From contig OY821782.1 in NCBI GenBank assembly GCA_963682175.1, positions 27,425,741 through 27,489,740 of the forward strand: DNA of 64,000 bases. Direction: 5' to 3'. The stretch comes from Triglochin maritima. Taxonomy: Eukaryota; Streptophyta; Magnoliopsida; Alismatales; Juncaginaceae. Made by a program: the position numbers and the translations under genes. This document shows, one piece after another, positions 11,553 through 23,722 of this stretch (positions within the stretch are counted from its first letter, which is position 1; every line of letters starts with the position of its first letter). Under the pieces are notes generated by a model. The model ran no database searches. It saw nothing but the letters and a program-made list of their open reading frames with translations, and was not told the origin of the DNA.

Positions 11553-12005
11553 TCGGTCGACCGAATGGTGAAACGATCGACCGAACTCTTAGGTTCTCTA
11601 AGGATACGGTCGACCGAAATATGGAGAGGTCGACCGAAATCTTAAGTCAATTAAATAAACGGTCGACCGAACAGGGTTACCGGTCGACCGAATAAGCGTT
11701 TCGGTAGAGGGATAAATGGATCGGTTGAACGAAATCGTATCGACCGATAGCAGGGATTTTTGACAAGGTTAAACGGTCGACCGAACTAGGCAAATGGTTC
11801 GACCGTTTGGTAAAGTATATGGAGGTGTATATGGTTTTAATACGAATACGACCGTTGGGTAAATACGACAAAAATAACGGTCGGAACAGTAAGGTTAAAC
11901 GGTCGACCGAAAGAGATGGTGCGGTCGACCGAAACTAGACAGGAAAACACAAACTGGATTACTTGATCATTCGGTCGACCGAACGGCCTGTATCGGTCGA
12001 CCGAA
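11553..12005 (-). repeat. Cluster of CGGTCGACCG palindromes in the LTR U3 region
   Basis: About ten exact copies of GGTCGACCGA, a self-complementary CpG-rich motif, lie within 450 bp, plus degenerate ones (GATCGACCGA, GGTTCGACCG, TATCGACCGAT). They sit upstream of the TATA box. Arrays of palindromes in the LTR promoter are a described hallmark of Sireviruses. The cluster recurs in every LTR of the array and, more decayed, in the solo LTRs at 32726-34162 and 54210-63066. Confidence 0.85.
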
Positions 12006-12382
12006 TGTGGGCAGACAGTTAGGGTTCAGGTTTAGGTGTTTTCCGGTCTAAGTTTGGGTGATCTATTGAAGTCCAAATTATGTGAAATTTTGTGTGTGAC
12101 TTCTATAAGGAACCTAGTGTGTGTTTAAGTTGATTTTAGCTCAAGTATGCTCAAAATACACAAGTTCCTAAAGACTCAAAGAATTACAAAAATACATGTC
12201 TTCAAATGAGCTTGATTACATGTCTTGACTTGATTTCATTTCTTCCTTGAGTCTTGATCACCTGTAGAGGTTCGCACAAAGCAATATATATGCAATACAC
12301 TATGTGTGCTACTCTACATGATCATAATTAAGATTAGGTTAAATAAATCATCAAAACATAGATTAAGGCCAAAAAGCCAACA

Positions 12383-12990
12383 ATCTCCCCTTTTTTATGA
12401 TGGCAACCTATATCTTAATTCTATCTAAATACATGGAATTTGTATATGTAAACTATGCATATTAAAGCTCCCCCTATGGATGTGCATAGTTTTAGTTCAA
12501 ATTTATGCCAAATTCCAAGTTACCCCCTTAATTATCTCTCCCCCTTTGACATCCATAAAAAACAATAACAATTATGACTTTAAGCATAGAATTTTGGATG
12601 TCTTGTAATGAAGTTGCTCCCCTTAAATTTTGCACTTCATTACTCTAAAAGATATAACATTTAAGCTCCCCCTATCAATAAGGCTAGATGGAAACTATGA
12701 GTATGATTCAATTTAAGTTTAATTTAGTTTCGATTTAAGCCTTATTCTAACATCCATTTACAATATGACATTTATAATCAATGGATGTGCATATATGATT
12801 TGCAATGAATTAAACTCTAAGGATATGACAATTAAGCATATAAAACTTAGACTAGAACCAATTTTTTCGAACATGTAGAGGATATAAAATTATACCAACT
12901 TGAAGCTAGAATTGGTACCAATCTCATTTGGTGATGCAACCGGATTTGAATTTGACTCTTGAGCTCACCCGGTCACCACCAATTTCCTCC
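12383..12990 (-). other. 3' non-coding internal region with multiple polypurine tracts
   Basis: Between the gag stop and the 3' LTR the minus strand holds the functional-looking polypurine tract (complement of 12383-12396, AAAAAAGGGGAGAT) and five more AGGGGGAG-like tracts (near 12468-12476, 12522-12527, 12537-12547, 12616-12624 and 12665-12674). Multiple polypurine tracts are typical of Sireviruses. No remnant of pol is recognisable. The same region repeats in each unit; in the unit at 27503-28134 it carries a 24-bp tandem duplication (near 27920-27955) and a longer T run. Confidence 0.75.
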
Positions 12991-14631
12991 TCAAGCACCT
13001 ACAAGTGTAGATTTAGGTACCCAAACAACTTCGGGTTGTTGAATGTTAGCTTTGGGAACCCAAACCATTTTGGTTTTAGGAGCCCACACACTTGAGGAAC
13101 TATGGTTAATGAACATATGCTTGCCATTTAGTGTAGTGTGAGATATATGGTTTTTCAATTTTGAATTGTAACCTAAACCATGTTTTTGCAAGGATTGCCT
13201 TTGACTACCTAATAGCATGTTAAGCATCTTAGTTCCATTTGTGAATCTTTCTAAATCTTTTCTTAATTGCAAATTACAAGCTTGAAGATTTAGTTGATCA
13301 CAATCTATGGGTGTTGCTATTAATTTTTCAATATTTGATGCATTCTTTTCAAATTTAGCAATCACCTCATTCTTCTCATTTATGCATGTTTCAATTTGGC
13401 TTTGGAGATCTTTGATTAACTTTCTAGCATTCTTGTTTTTATCACAAATGATCTCATATTGTTTAACTAAGTCATGAAATGCATTTTGAAGCTCATCATG
13501 TGTATAAGTTTCTTCATTAACACTAGAATGTGAGCTATCACTATAATATGACTTAGTTGAGCATGAATTACTAGAGCAAGAGTTAGATTCTACCTCACTT
13601 TGATCTTCAATAGCCATGAAGTATGAGTGAGCCACTTCTCTTCTACTTTGCAAGGAAGACGACGATGAAGATGGTGATGAAGAATCATCACATGTAGCCT
13701 TGTGTGCTTCCTCCTTCCTTTGTCTTCTCTTGCTCTTCTCTTTTTCTCTTCTCCTCTCCCTTCTCTCCTTCTTCTCCCCTTCTTTTCTCTCATTTTCACT
13801 TTCTTCCTTCTCCTTCTCGTTTTCTCTTTTCTCACTTCTTCTACCTCTTCTTTCACTCTTTTCTCCTTTTCCTTTCTTGAGGTATTTGAAGAAGTCTTTT
13901 GCTAGGACATCGATGTCCTCATCTTCTACACTTCTCCTTGGTTGGTCAATATTTGCATGTAATCCCAAGGTGATTTTGTTCTTGGAGGCTTCCTTCTCCT
14001 TCCGATGGTTAATTTGAAGCTCATAGGCCATGAGATTTCCAACGAGTTCCTCCATCTTCAATTTTGAAAGATCGTGCGATTCTTCAATTGCGACGACCTT
14101 GTCTTCCAAATCGATGCTAAGTGACCAGAGGAACTTCCTTGTCATCTCTCCTTCATTGATTTTTCTTCCAAGAACCAAAAGAGAGTTAGTGATATCGGTG
14201 AAGCGAGTGTTCATTTCGCTTATGTTTTCACCGATTTGCATAGAAAAAATCTCATATTTATGCATGAGGAGACTAATGCGTGTTTCCTTAGTCTTACTAT
14301 CCCCCTCATGGTGCATTTGCAATCTATGCCAAATCTCATATGCACTAACACAACCCCTAATTCTATTGTATTCACCCTCATTTAGCCCACAATACAAGAT
14401 GTTCATGATTTTCGAATTCATTTCGATTTCTTTCATTTTGGGTCTTGTAAGTGAATCTAATTCATCTTCATTTGGGGGTGTGTAAGGATTTTGGAGAAAC
14501 ATCCAATACTTAAGGTCATTTGATATTAAGAAGATTTTCAACCTATTTTTCCAATAATCATAGTTTGACCCATTAAGAAATGGAGGTCTAGTGGTGCATA
14601 ATCCTTCTACGTGATTAGATGTACTAGCCAT
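12991..14631 (-). CDS. gag of the array element (unit 1)
   Basis: 546 codons from MASTSNHVEG. The frame extends 17 codons upstream only with a TTG inside the primer-binding site, so the ATG at 14629-14631 is preferred. Order of regions: a copia UBN2-type gag domain (about residues 10-220, with YDYWKNRLKIFL and GCVSAYEIWHRLQ landmarks); a lysine/arginine/glutamate-rich block (about 250-325); a serine-rich stretch; a coiled coil (about 370-445); a GLGY motif; and three VWxPK motifs before the stop. In related copia proteins a CCHC zinc knuckle lies where the charged block is, and protease follows the WVPK region; here both are missing. Gag would form the virus-like particle, while enzymes must come from another element. 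This copy reads H in NHILNR and M in GNLMAY. Confidence 0.88.
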   Translation of the reverse strand: MASTSNHVEGLCTTRPPFLNGSNYDYWKNRLKIFLISNDLKYWMFLQNPYTPPNEDELDSLTRPKMKEIEMNSKIMNILYCGLNEGEYNRIRGCVSAYEIWHRLQMHHEGDSKTKETRISLLMHKYEIFSMQIGENISEMNTRFTDITNSLLVLGRKINEGEMTRKFLWSLSIDLEDKVVAIEESHDLSKLKMEELVGNLMAYELQINHRKEKEASKNKITLGLHANIDQPRRSVEDEDIDVLAKDFFKYLKKGKGEKSERRGRRSEKRENEKEKEESENERKEGEKKERRERRREKEKSKRRQRKEEAHKATCDDSSSPSSSSSSLQSRREVAHSYFMAIEDQSEVESNSCSSNSCSTKSYYSDSSHSSVNEETYTHDELQNAFHDLVKQYEIICDKNKNARKLIKDLQSQIETCINEKNEVIAKFEKNASNIEKLIATPIDCDQLNLQACNLQLRKDLERFTNGTKMLNMLLGSQRQSLQKHGLGYNSKLKNHISHTTLNGKHMFINHSSSSVWAPKTKMVWVPKANIQQPEVVWVPKSTLVGA

Positions 14632-14683
14632 GCTAAAAATACGATTAAGTATGTGATTTAGCGCACAAGGCTCTGATACCAAA

Positions 14684-16162
14684 TGTAGGATCGTGTGGGT
14701 CTATGGGTCCACTAATCACTATTAATCTAATCACCTACTTGTTTAACTAAGTCAAGATGCACAACGGAATTTTAAATCAAACAAGCAAGTAAAGGAAGAA
14801 TAATGCAAACCACAAGAAGTCGGGGATTTTTATAGAGGTTCGGCACCCCACCCGGGTCCTAGTCCTCTCTTGCAAGCTCCACTCGGATCACCGAGCTCCG
14901 CTCACGACTTCACTAACCACTCCCCGTTCCGGGCCGGGAGAGAATGCCTTTACAATCGTCAAACTTGCGAACAATCCTCGCCGAGCTTGGAATCCTCTTC
15001 TCACAATCCGAGAAGGATGCTTCGGGCTTTCACCGGAGCCTTTACTCTTTTGACAACAAATGACAACTTGAGTGGAGCAACACTCTCTAAATCTTGAGCA
15101 CACTTGAGTAGGATTAAGGAATTGATCACTAAGTGTGTAAGGTTTGAAGCTTTGAGTATTTGGGATTCTCTCTAATGTTTGGGACAAGTTTGTAGTGGGA
15201 GAGTTGTGTTAAAATGTGTTTTACAACTCCTTATATAGGCATTAGAGAGAATAGATCCGTTGGGACAAGATTTGATAGGGTTTTGTGCAAGATACACAAA
15301 GCAGAAAATTCGGGCTGCAAATCTGTCCAGCATCGGTCGACCGAATGGTGAAACGATCGACCGAACTCTTAGGTTCTCTAAGGATACGGTCGACCGAAAT
15401 ATGGAGAGGTCGACCGAAATCTTAAGTCAATTAAATAAACGGTCGACCGAACAGGGTTACCGGTCGACCGAATAAGCGTTTCGGTAGAGGGATAAATGGA
15501 TCGGTTGAACGAAATCGTATCGACCGATAGCAGGGATTTTTGACAAGGTTAAACGGTCGACCGAACTAGGCAAATGGTTCGACCGTTTGGTAAAGTATAT
15601 GGAGGTGTATATGGTTTTAATACGAATACGACCGTTGGGTAAATACGACAAAAATAACGGTCGGAACAGTAAGGTTAAACGGTCGACCGAAAGAGATGGT
15701 GCGGTCGACCGAAACTAGACAGGAAAACACAAACTGGATTACTTGATCATTCGGTCGACCGAACGGCCTGTATCGGTCGACCGAATGTGGGCAGACAGTT
15801 AGGGTTCAGGTTTAGGTGTTTTCCGGTCTAAGTTTGGGTGATCTATTGAAGTCCAAATTATGTGAAATTTTGTGTGTGACTTCTATAAGGAACCTAGTGT
15901 GTGTTTAAGTTGATTTTAGCTCAAGTATGCTCAAAATACACAAGTTCCTAAAGACTCAAAGAATTACAAAAATACATGTCTTCAAATGAGCTTGATTACA
16001 TGTCTTGACTTGATTTCATTTCTTCCTTGAGTCTTGATCACCTGTAGAGGTTCGCACAAAGCAATATATATGCAATACACTATGTGTGCTACTCTACATG
16101 ATCATAATTAAGATTAGGTTAAATAAATCATCAAAACATAGATTAAGGCCAAAAAGCCAACA
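14684..16162 (-). mobile_element. Array LTR2
   Basis: 1479 bp. It carries one private change (AGAATGCC near 14943 where the other LTRs read AGAACGCC) and is otherwise identical by eye to LTR3-LTR5. Confidence 0.92.
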
Positions 16163-16770
16163 ATCTCCCCTTTTTTATGATGGCAACCTATATCTTAATT
16201 CTATCTAAATACATGGAATTTGTATATGTAAACTATGCATATTAAAGCTCCCCCTATGGATGTGCATAGTTTTAGTTCAAATTTATGCCAAATTCCAAGT
16301 TACCCCCTTAATTATCTCTCCCCCTTTGACATCCATAAAAAACAATAACAATTATGACTTTAAGCATAGAATTTTGGATGTCTTGTAATGAAGTTGCTCC
16401 CCTTAAATTTTGCACTTCATTACTCTAAAAGATATAACATTTAAGCTCCCCCTATCAATAAGGCTAGATGGAAACTATGAGTATGATTCAATTTAAGTTT
16501 AATTTAGTTTCGATTTAAGCCTTATTCTAACATCCATTTACAATATGACATTTATAATCAATGGATGTGCATATATGATTTGCAATGAATTAAACTCTAA
16601 GGATATGACAATTAAGCATATAAAACTTAGACTAGAACCAATTTTTTCGAACATGTAGAGGATATAAAATTATACCAACTTGAAGCTAGAATTGGTACCA
16701 ATCTCATTTGGTGATGCAACCGGATTTGAATTTGACTCTTGAGCTCACCCGGTCACCACCAATTTCCTCC

Positions 16771-18411
16771 TCAAGCACCTACAAGTGTAGATTTAGGTAC
16801 CCAAACAACTTCGGGTTGTTGAATGTTAGCTTTGGGAACCCAAACCATTTTGGTTTTAGGAGCCCACACACTTGAGGAACTATGGTTAATGAACATATGC
16901 TTGCCATTTAGTGTAGTGTGAGATATATGGTTTTTCAATTTTGAATTGTAACCTAAACCATGTTTTTGCAAGGATTGCCTTTGACTACCTAATAGCATGT
17001 TAAGCATCTTAGTTCCATTTGTGAATCTTTCTAAATCTTTTCTTAATTGCAAATTACAAGCTTGAAGATTTAGTTGATCACAATCTATGGGTGTTGCTAT
17101 TAATTTTTCAATATTTGATGCATTCTTTTCAAATTTAGCAATCACCTCATTCTTCTCATTTATGCATGTTTCAATTTGGCTTTGGAGATCTTTGATTAAC
17201 TTTCTAGCATTCTTGTTTTTATCACAAATGATCTCATATTGTTTAACTAAGTCATGAAATGCATTTTGAAGCTCATCATGTGTATAAGTTTCTTCATTAA
17301 CACTAGAATGTGAGCTATCACTATAATATGACTTAGTTGAGCATGAATTACTAGAGCAAGAGTTAGATTCTACCTCACTTTGATCTTCAATAGCCATGAA
17401 GTATGAGTGAGCCACTTCTCTTCTACTTTGCAAGGAAGACGACGATGAAGATGGTGATGAAGAATCATCACATGTAGCCTTGTGTGCTTCCTCCTTCCTT
17501 TGTCTTCTCTTGCTCTTCTCTTTTTCTCTTCTCCTCTCCCTTCTCTCCTTCTTCTCCCCTTCTTTTCTCTCATTTTCACTTTCTTCCTTCTCCTTCTCGT
17601 TTTCTCTTTTCTCACTTCTTCTACCTCTTCTTTCACTCTTTTCTCCTTTTCCTTTCTTGAGGTATTTGAAGAAGTCTTTTGCTAGGACATCGATGTCCTC
17701 ATCTTCTACACTTCTCCTTGGTTGGTCAATATTTGCATGTAATCCCAAGGTGATTTTGTTCTTGGAGGCTTCCTTCTCCTTCCGATGGTTAATTTGAAGC
17801 TCATAGGCGATGAGATTTCCAACGAGTTCCTCCATCTTCAATTTTGAAAGATCGTGCGATTCTTCAATTGCGACGACCTTGTCTTCCAAATCGATGCTAA
17901 GTGACCAGAGGAACTTCCTTGTCATCTCTCCTTCATTGATTTTTCTTCCAAGAACCAAAAGAGAGTTAGTGATATCGGTGAAGCGAGTGTTCATTTCGCT
18001 TATGTTTTCACCGATTTGCATAGAAAAAATCTCATATTTATGCATGAGGAGACTAATGCGTGTTTCCTTAGTCTTACTATCCCCCTCATGGTGCATTTGC
18101 AATCTATGCCAAATCTCATATGCACTAACACAACCCCTAATTCTATTGTATTCACCCTCATTTAGCCCACAATACAAGATGTTCATGATTTTCGAATTCA
18201 TTTCGATTTCTTTCATTTTGGGTCTTGTAAGTGAATCTAATTCATCTTCATTTGGGGGTGTGTAAGGATTTTGGAGAAACATCCAATACTTAAGGTCATT
18301 TGATATTAAGAAGATTTTCAACCTATTTTTCCAATAATCATAGTTTGACCCATTAAGAAATGGAGGTCTAGTGGTGCATAATCCTTCTACGTGATTAGAT
18401 GTACTAGCCAT
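16771..18411 (-). CDS. gag of the array element (unit 2)
   Basis: Same 546-codon gene as the unit 1 copy. It differs from it at GNLIAY (I for M) and, upstream of the ATG, at NRILNR. The domain order and missing zinc knuckle are as in unit 1. It is intact and open. Confidence 0.88.
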   Translation of the reverse strand: MASTSNHVEGLCTTRPPFLNGSNYDYWKNRLKIFLISNDLKYWMFLQNPYTPPNEDELDSLTRPKMKEIEMNSKIMNILYCGLNEGEYNRIRGCVSAYEIWHRLQMHHEGDSKTKETRISLLMHKYEIFSMQIGENISEMNTRFTDITNSLLVLGRKINEGEMTRKFLWSLSIDLEDKVVAIEESHDLSKLKMEELVGNLIAYELQINHRKEKEASKNKITLGLHANIDQPRRSVEDEDIDVLAKDFFKYLKKGKGEKSERRGRRSEKRENEKEKEESENERKEGEKKERRERRREKEKSKRRQRKEEAHKATCDDSSSPSSSSSSLQSRREVAHSYFMAIEDQSEVESNSCSSNSCSTKSYYSDSSHSSVNEETYTHDELQNAFHDLVKQYEIICDKNKNARKLIKDLQSQIETCINEKNEVIAKFEKNASNIEKLIATPIDCDQLNLQACNLQLRKDLERFTNGTKMLNMLLGSQRQSLQKHGLGYNSKLKNHISHTTLNGKHMFINHSSSSVWAPKTKMVWVPKANIQQPEVVWVPKSTLVGA

Positions 18412-18463
18412 GCTAAAAATACGATTAAGTATGCGATTTAGCGCACAAGGCTCTGATACCAAA

Positions 18464-19942
18464 TGTAGGATCGTGTGGGTCTATGGGTCCACTAATCACT
18501 ATTAATCTAATCACCTACTTGTTTAACTAAGTCAAGATGCACAACGGAATTTTAAATCAAACAAGCAAGTAAAGGAAGAATAATGCAAACCACAAGAAGT
18601 CGGGGATTTTTATAGAGGTTCGGCACCCCACCCGGGTCCTAGTCCTCTCTTGCAAGCTCCACTCGGATCACCGAGCTCCGCTCACGACTTCACTAACCAC
18701 TCCCCGTTCCGGGCCGGGAGAGAACGCCTTTACAATCGTCAAACTTGCGAACAATCCTCGCCGAGCTTGGAATCCTCTTCTCACAATCCGAGAAGGATGC
18801 TTCGGGCTTTCACCGGAGCCTTTACTCTTTTGACAACAAATGACAACTTGAGTGGAGCAACACTCTCTAAATCTTGAGCACACTTGAGTAGGATTAAGGA
18901 ATTGATCACTAAGTGTGTAAGGTTTGAAGCTTTGAGTATTTGGGATTCTCTCTAATGTTTGGGACAAGTTTGTAGTGGGAGAGTTGTGTTAAAATGTGTT
19001 TTACAAGTCCTTATATAGGCATTAGAGAGAATAGATCCGTTGGGACAAGATTTGATAGGGTTTTGTGCAAGATACACAAAGCAGAAAATTCGGGCTGCAA
19101 ATCTGTCCAGCATCGGTCGACCGAATGGTGAAACGATCGACCGAACTCTTAGGTTCTCTAAGGATACGGTCGACCGAAATATGGAGAGGTCGACCGAAAT
19201 CTTAAGTCAATTAAATAAACGGTCGACCGAACAGGGTTACCGGTCGACCGAATAAGCGTTTCGGTAGAGGGATAAATGGATCGGTTGAACGAAATCGTAT
19301 CGACCGATAGCAGGGATTTTTGACAAGGTTAAACGGTCGACCGAACTAGGCAAATGGTTCGACCGTTTGGTAAAGTATATGGAGGTGTATATGGTTTTAA
19401 TACGAATACGACCGTTGGGTAAATACGACAAAAATAACGGTCGGAACAGTAAGGTTAAACGGTCGACCGAAAGAGATGGTGCGGTCGACCGAAACTAGAC
19501 AGGAAAACACAAACTGGATTACTTGATCATTCGGTCGACCGAACGGCCTGTATCGGTCGACCGAATGTGGGCAGACAGTTAGGGTTCAGGTTTAGGTGTT
19601 TTCCGGTCTAAGTTTGGGTGATCTATTGAAGTCCAAATTATGTGAAATTTTGTGTGTGACTTCTATAAGGAACCTAGTGTGTGTTTAAGTTGATTTTAGC
19701 TCAAGTATGCTCAAAATACACAAGTTCCTAAAGACTCAAAGAATTACAAAAATACATGTCTTCAAATGAGCTTGATTACATGTCTTGACTTGATTTCATT
19801 TCTTCCTTGAGTCTTGATCACCTGTAGAGGTTCGCACAAAGCAATATATATGCAATACACTATGTGTGCTACTCTACATGATCATAATTAAGATTAGGTT
19901 AAATAAATCATCAAAACATAGATTAAGGCCAAAAAGCCAACA
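18464..19942 (-). mobile_element. Array LTR3
   Basis: 1479 bp. One private change near 19008 (ACAAGTCC instead of ACAACTCC), just beside the TATA box. Confidence 0.92.
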
Positions 19943-20550
19943 ATCTCCCCTTTTTTATGATGGCAACCTATATCTTAATTCTATCTAAATACATGGAATT
20001 TGTATATGTAAACTATGCATATTAAAGCTCCCCCTATGGATGTGCATAGTTTTAGTTCAAATTTATGCCAAATTCCAAGTTACCCCCTTAATTATCTCTC
20101 CCCCTTTGACATCCATAAAAAACAATAACAATTATGACTTTAAGCATAGAATTTTGGATGTCTTGTAATGAAGTTGCTCCCCTTAAATTTTGCACTTCAT
20201 TACTCTAAAAGATATAACATTTAAGCTCCCCCTATCAATAAGGCTAGATGGAAACTATGAGTATGATTCAATTTAAGTTTAATTTAGTTTCGATTTAAGC
20301 CTTATTCTAACATCCATTTACAATATGACATTTATAATCAATGGATGTGCATATATGATTTGCAATGAATTAAACTCTAAGGATATGACAATTAAGCATA
20401 TAAAACTTAGACTAGAACCAATTTTTTCGAACATGTAGAGGATATAAAATTATACCAACTTGAAGCTAGAATTGGTACCAATCTCATTTGGTGATGCAAC
20501 CGGATTTGAATTTGACTCTTGAGCTCACCCGGTCACCACCAATTTCCTCC

Positions 20551-22191
20551 TCAAGCACCTACAAGTGTAGATTTAGGTACCCAAACAACTTCGGGTTGTT
20601 GAATGTTAGCTTTGGGAACCCAAACCATTTTGGTTTTAGGAGCCCACACACTTGAGGAACTATGGTTAATGAACATATGCTTGCCATTTAGTGTAGTGTG
20701 AGATATATGGTTTTTCAATTTTGAATTGTAACCTAAACCATGTTTTTGCAAGGATTGCCTTTGACTACCTAATAGCATGTTAAGCATCTTAGTTCCATTT
20801 GTGAATCTTTCTAAATCTTTTCTTAATTGCAAATTACAAGCTTGAAGATTTAGTTGATCACAATCTATGGGTGTTGCTATTAATTTTTCAATATTTGATG
20901 CATTCTTTTCAAATTTAGCAATCACCTCATTCTTCTCATTTATGCATGTTTCAATTTGGCTTTGGAGATCTTTGATTAACTTTCTAGCATTCTTGTTTTT
21001 ATCACAAATGATCTCATATTGTTTAACTAAGTCATGAAATGCATTTTGAAGCTCATCATGTGTATAAGTTTCTTCATTAACACTAGAATGTGAGCTATCA
21101 CTATAATATGACTTAGTTGAGCATGAATTACTAGAGCAAGAGTTAGATTCTACCTCACTTTGATCTTCAATAGCCATGAAGTATGAGTGAGCCACTTCTC
21201 TTCTACTTTGCAAGGAAGACGACGATGAAGATGGTGATGAAGAATCATCACATGTAGCCTTGTGTGCTTCCTCCTTCCTTTGTCTTCTCTTGCTCTTCTC
21301 TTTTTCTCTTCTCCTCTCCCTTCTCTCCTTCTTCTCCCCTTCTTTTCTCTCATTTTCACTTTCTTCCTTCTCCTTCTCGTTTTCTCTTTTCTCACTTCTT
21401 CTACCTCTTCTTTCACTCTTTTCTCCTTTTCCTTTCTTGAGGTATTTGAAGAAGTCTTTTGCTAGGACATCGATGTCCTCATCTTCTACACTTCTCCTTG
21501 GTTGGTCAATATTTGCATGTAATCCCAAGGTGATTTTGTTCTTGGAGGCTTCCTTCTCCTTCCGATGGTTAATTTGAAGCTCATAGGCGATGAGATTTCC
21601 AACGAGTTCCTCCATCTTCAATTTTGAAAGATCGTGCGATTCTTCAATTGCGACGACCTTGTCTTCCAAATCGATGCTAAGTGACCAGAGGAACTTCCTT
21701 GTCATCTCTCCTTCATTGATTTTTCTTCCAAGAACCAAAAGAGAGTTAGTGATATCGGTGAAGCGAGTGTTCATTTCGCTTATGTTTTCACCGATTTGCA
21801 TAGAAAAAATCTCATATTTATGCATGAGGAGACTAATGCGTGTTTCCTTAGTCTTACTATCCCCCTCATGGTGCATTTGCAATCTATGCCAAATCTCATA
21901 TGCACTAACACAACCCCTAATTCTATTGTATTCACCCTCATTTAGCCCACAATACAAGATGTTCATGATTTTCGAATTCATTTCGATTTCTTTCATTTTG
22001 GGTCTTGTAAGTGAATCTAATTCATCTTCATTTGGGGGTGTGTAAGGATTTTGGAGAAACATCCAATACTTAAGGTCATTTGATATTAAGAAGATTTTCA
22101 ACCTATTTTTCCAATAATCATAGTTTGACCCATTAAGAAATGGAGGTCTAGTGGTGCATAATCCTTCTACGTGATTAGATGTACTAGCCAT
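20551..22191 (-). CDS. gag of the array element (unit 3)
   Basis: Identical by eye to the unit 2 gag protein (GNLIAY form). It is intact and open. Confidence 0.88.
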   Translation of the reverse strand: MASTSNHVEGLCTTRPPFLNGSNYDYWKNRLKIFLISNDLKYWMFLQNPYTPPNEDELDSLTRPKMKEIEMNSKIMNILYCGLNEGEYNRIRGCVSAYEIWHRLQMHHEGDSKTKETRISLLMHKYEIFSMQIGENISEMNTRFTDITNSLLVLGRKINEGEMTRKFLWSLSIDLEDKVVAIEESHDLSKLKMEELVGNLIAYELQINHRKEKEASKNKITLGLHANIDQPRRSVEDEDIDVLAKDFFKYLKKGKGEKSERRGRRSEKRENEKEKEESENERKEGEKKERRERRREKEKSKRRQRKEEAHKATCDDSSSPSSSSSSLQSRREVAHSYFMAIEDQSEVESNSCSSNSCSTKSYYSDSSHSSVNEETYTHDELQNAFHDLVKQYEIICDKNKNARKLIKDLQSQIETCINEKNEVIAKFEKNASNIEKLIATPIDCDQLNLQACNLQLRKDLERFTNGTKMLNMLLGSQRQSLQKHGLGYNSKLKNHISHTTLNGKHMFINHSSSSVWAPKTKMVWVPKANIQQPEVVWVPKSTLVGA

Positions 22192-22243
22192 GCTAAAAAT
22201 ACGATTAAGTATGCGATTTAGCGCACAAGGCTCTGATACCAAA

Positions 22244-23722
22244 TGTAGGATCGTGTGGGTCTATGGGTCCACTAATCACTATTAATCTAATCACCTACTT
22301 GTTTAACTAAGTCAAGATGCACAACGGAATTTTAAATCAAACAAGCAAGTAAAGGAAGAATAATGCAAACCACAAGAAGTCGGGGATTTTTATAGAGGTT
22401 CGGCACCCCACCCGGGTCCTAGTCCTCTCTTGCAAGCTCCACTCGGATCACCGAGCTCCGCTCACGACTTCACTAACCACTCCCCGTTCCGGGCCGGGAG
22501 AGAACGCCTTTACAATCGTCAAACTTGCGAACAATCCTCGCCGAGCTTGGAATCCTCTTCTCACAATCCGAGAAGGATGCTTCGGGCTTTCACCGGAGCC
22601 TTTACTCTTTTGACAACAAATGACAACTTGAGTGGAGCAACACTCTCTAAATCTTGAGCACACTTGAGTAGGATTAAGGAATTGATCACTAAGTGTGTAA
22701 GGTTTGAAGCTTTGAGTATTTGGGATTCTCTCTAATGTTTGGGACAAGTTTGTAGTGGGAGAGTTGTGTTAAAATGTGTTTTACAACTCCTTATATAGGC
22801 ATTAGAGAGAATAGATCCGTTGGGACAAGATTTGATAGGGTTTTGTGCAAGATACACAAAGCAGAAAATTCGGGCTGCAAATCTGTCCAGCATCGGTCGA
22901 CCGAATGGTGAAACGATCGACCGAACTCTTAGGTTCTCTAAGGATACGGTCGACCGAAATATGGAGAGGTCGACCGAAATCTTAAGTCAATTAAATAAAC
23001 GGTCGACCGAACAGGGTTACCGGTCGACCGAATAAGCGTTTCGGTAGAGGGATAAATGGATCGGTTGAACGAAATCGTATCGACCGATAGCAGGGATTTT
23101 TGACAAGGTTAAACGGTCGACCGAACTAGGCAAATGGTTCGACCGTTTGGTAAAGTATATGGAGGTGTATATGGTTTTAATACGAATACGACCGTTGGGT
23201 AAATACGACAAAAATAACGGTCGGAACAGTAAGGTTAAACGGTCGACCGAAAGAGATGGTGCGGTCGACCGAAACTAGACAGGAAAACACAAACTGGATT
23301 ACTTGATCATTCGGTCGACCGAACGGCCTGTATCGGTCGACCGAATGTGGGCAGACAGTTAGGGTTCAGGTTTAGGTGTTTTCCGGTCTAAGTTTGGGTG
23401 ATCTATTGAAGTCCAAATTATGTGAAATTTTGTGTGTGACTTCTATAAGGAACCTAGTGTGTGTTTAAGTTGATTTTAGCTCAAGTATGCTCAAAATACA
23501 CAAGTTCCTAAAGACTCAAAGAATTACAAAAATACATGTCTTCAAATGAGCTTGATTACATGTCTTGACTTGATTTCATTTCTTCCTTGAGTCTTGATCA
23601 CCTGTAGAGGTTCGCACAAAGCAATATATATGCAATACACTATGTGTGCTACTCTACATGATCATAATTAAGATTAGGTTAAATAAATCATCAAAACATA
23701 GATTAAGGCCAAAAAGCCAACA
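22244..23722 (-). mobile_element. Array LTR4
   Basis: 1479 bp. It shows the consensus state at each position where LTR2 or LTR3 has a private change. Confidence 0.92.

Larger units (their letters stand above)
10904..12382 (-). mobile_element. Array LTR1 (3'-most)
   Basis: 1479 bp, TGTTGGC...TACA on the minus strand. It differs from LTR2 at about three positions, two of them in the last 12 bases of the LTR (AATTCTACA in place of GATCCTACA). It contains the TATA box and palindrome cluster annotated separately. Confidence 0.92.

Noticed and set aside
13700..14485. Plus-strand open frames opposite the array gag (also at +3780-bp offsets)
   Set aside because: They are antisense shadows. The S/L/F-rich frame mirrors the purine-rich charged block, and the 151-codon frame mirrors the gag domain. 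Only the minus-strand frame resembles a known family.
14632..14682. Gag start inside the primer-binding site (VSEPCALN extension)
   Set aside because: The extension opens with TTG and translates the tRNA-Met primer-binding site. The ATG 51 bases downstream gives a normal gag start.
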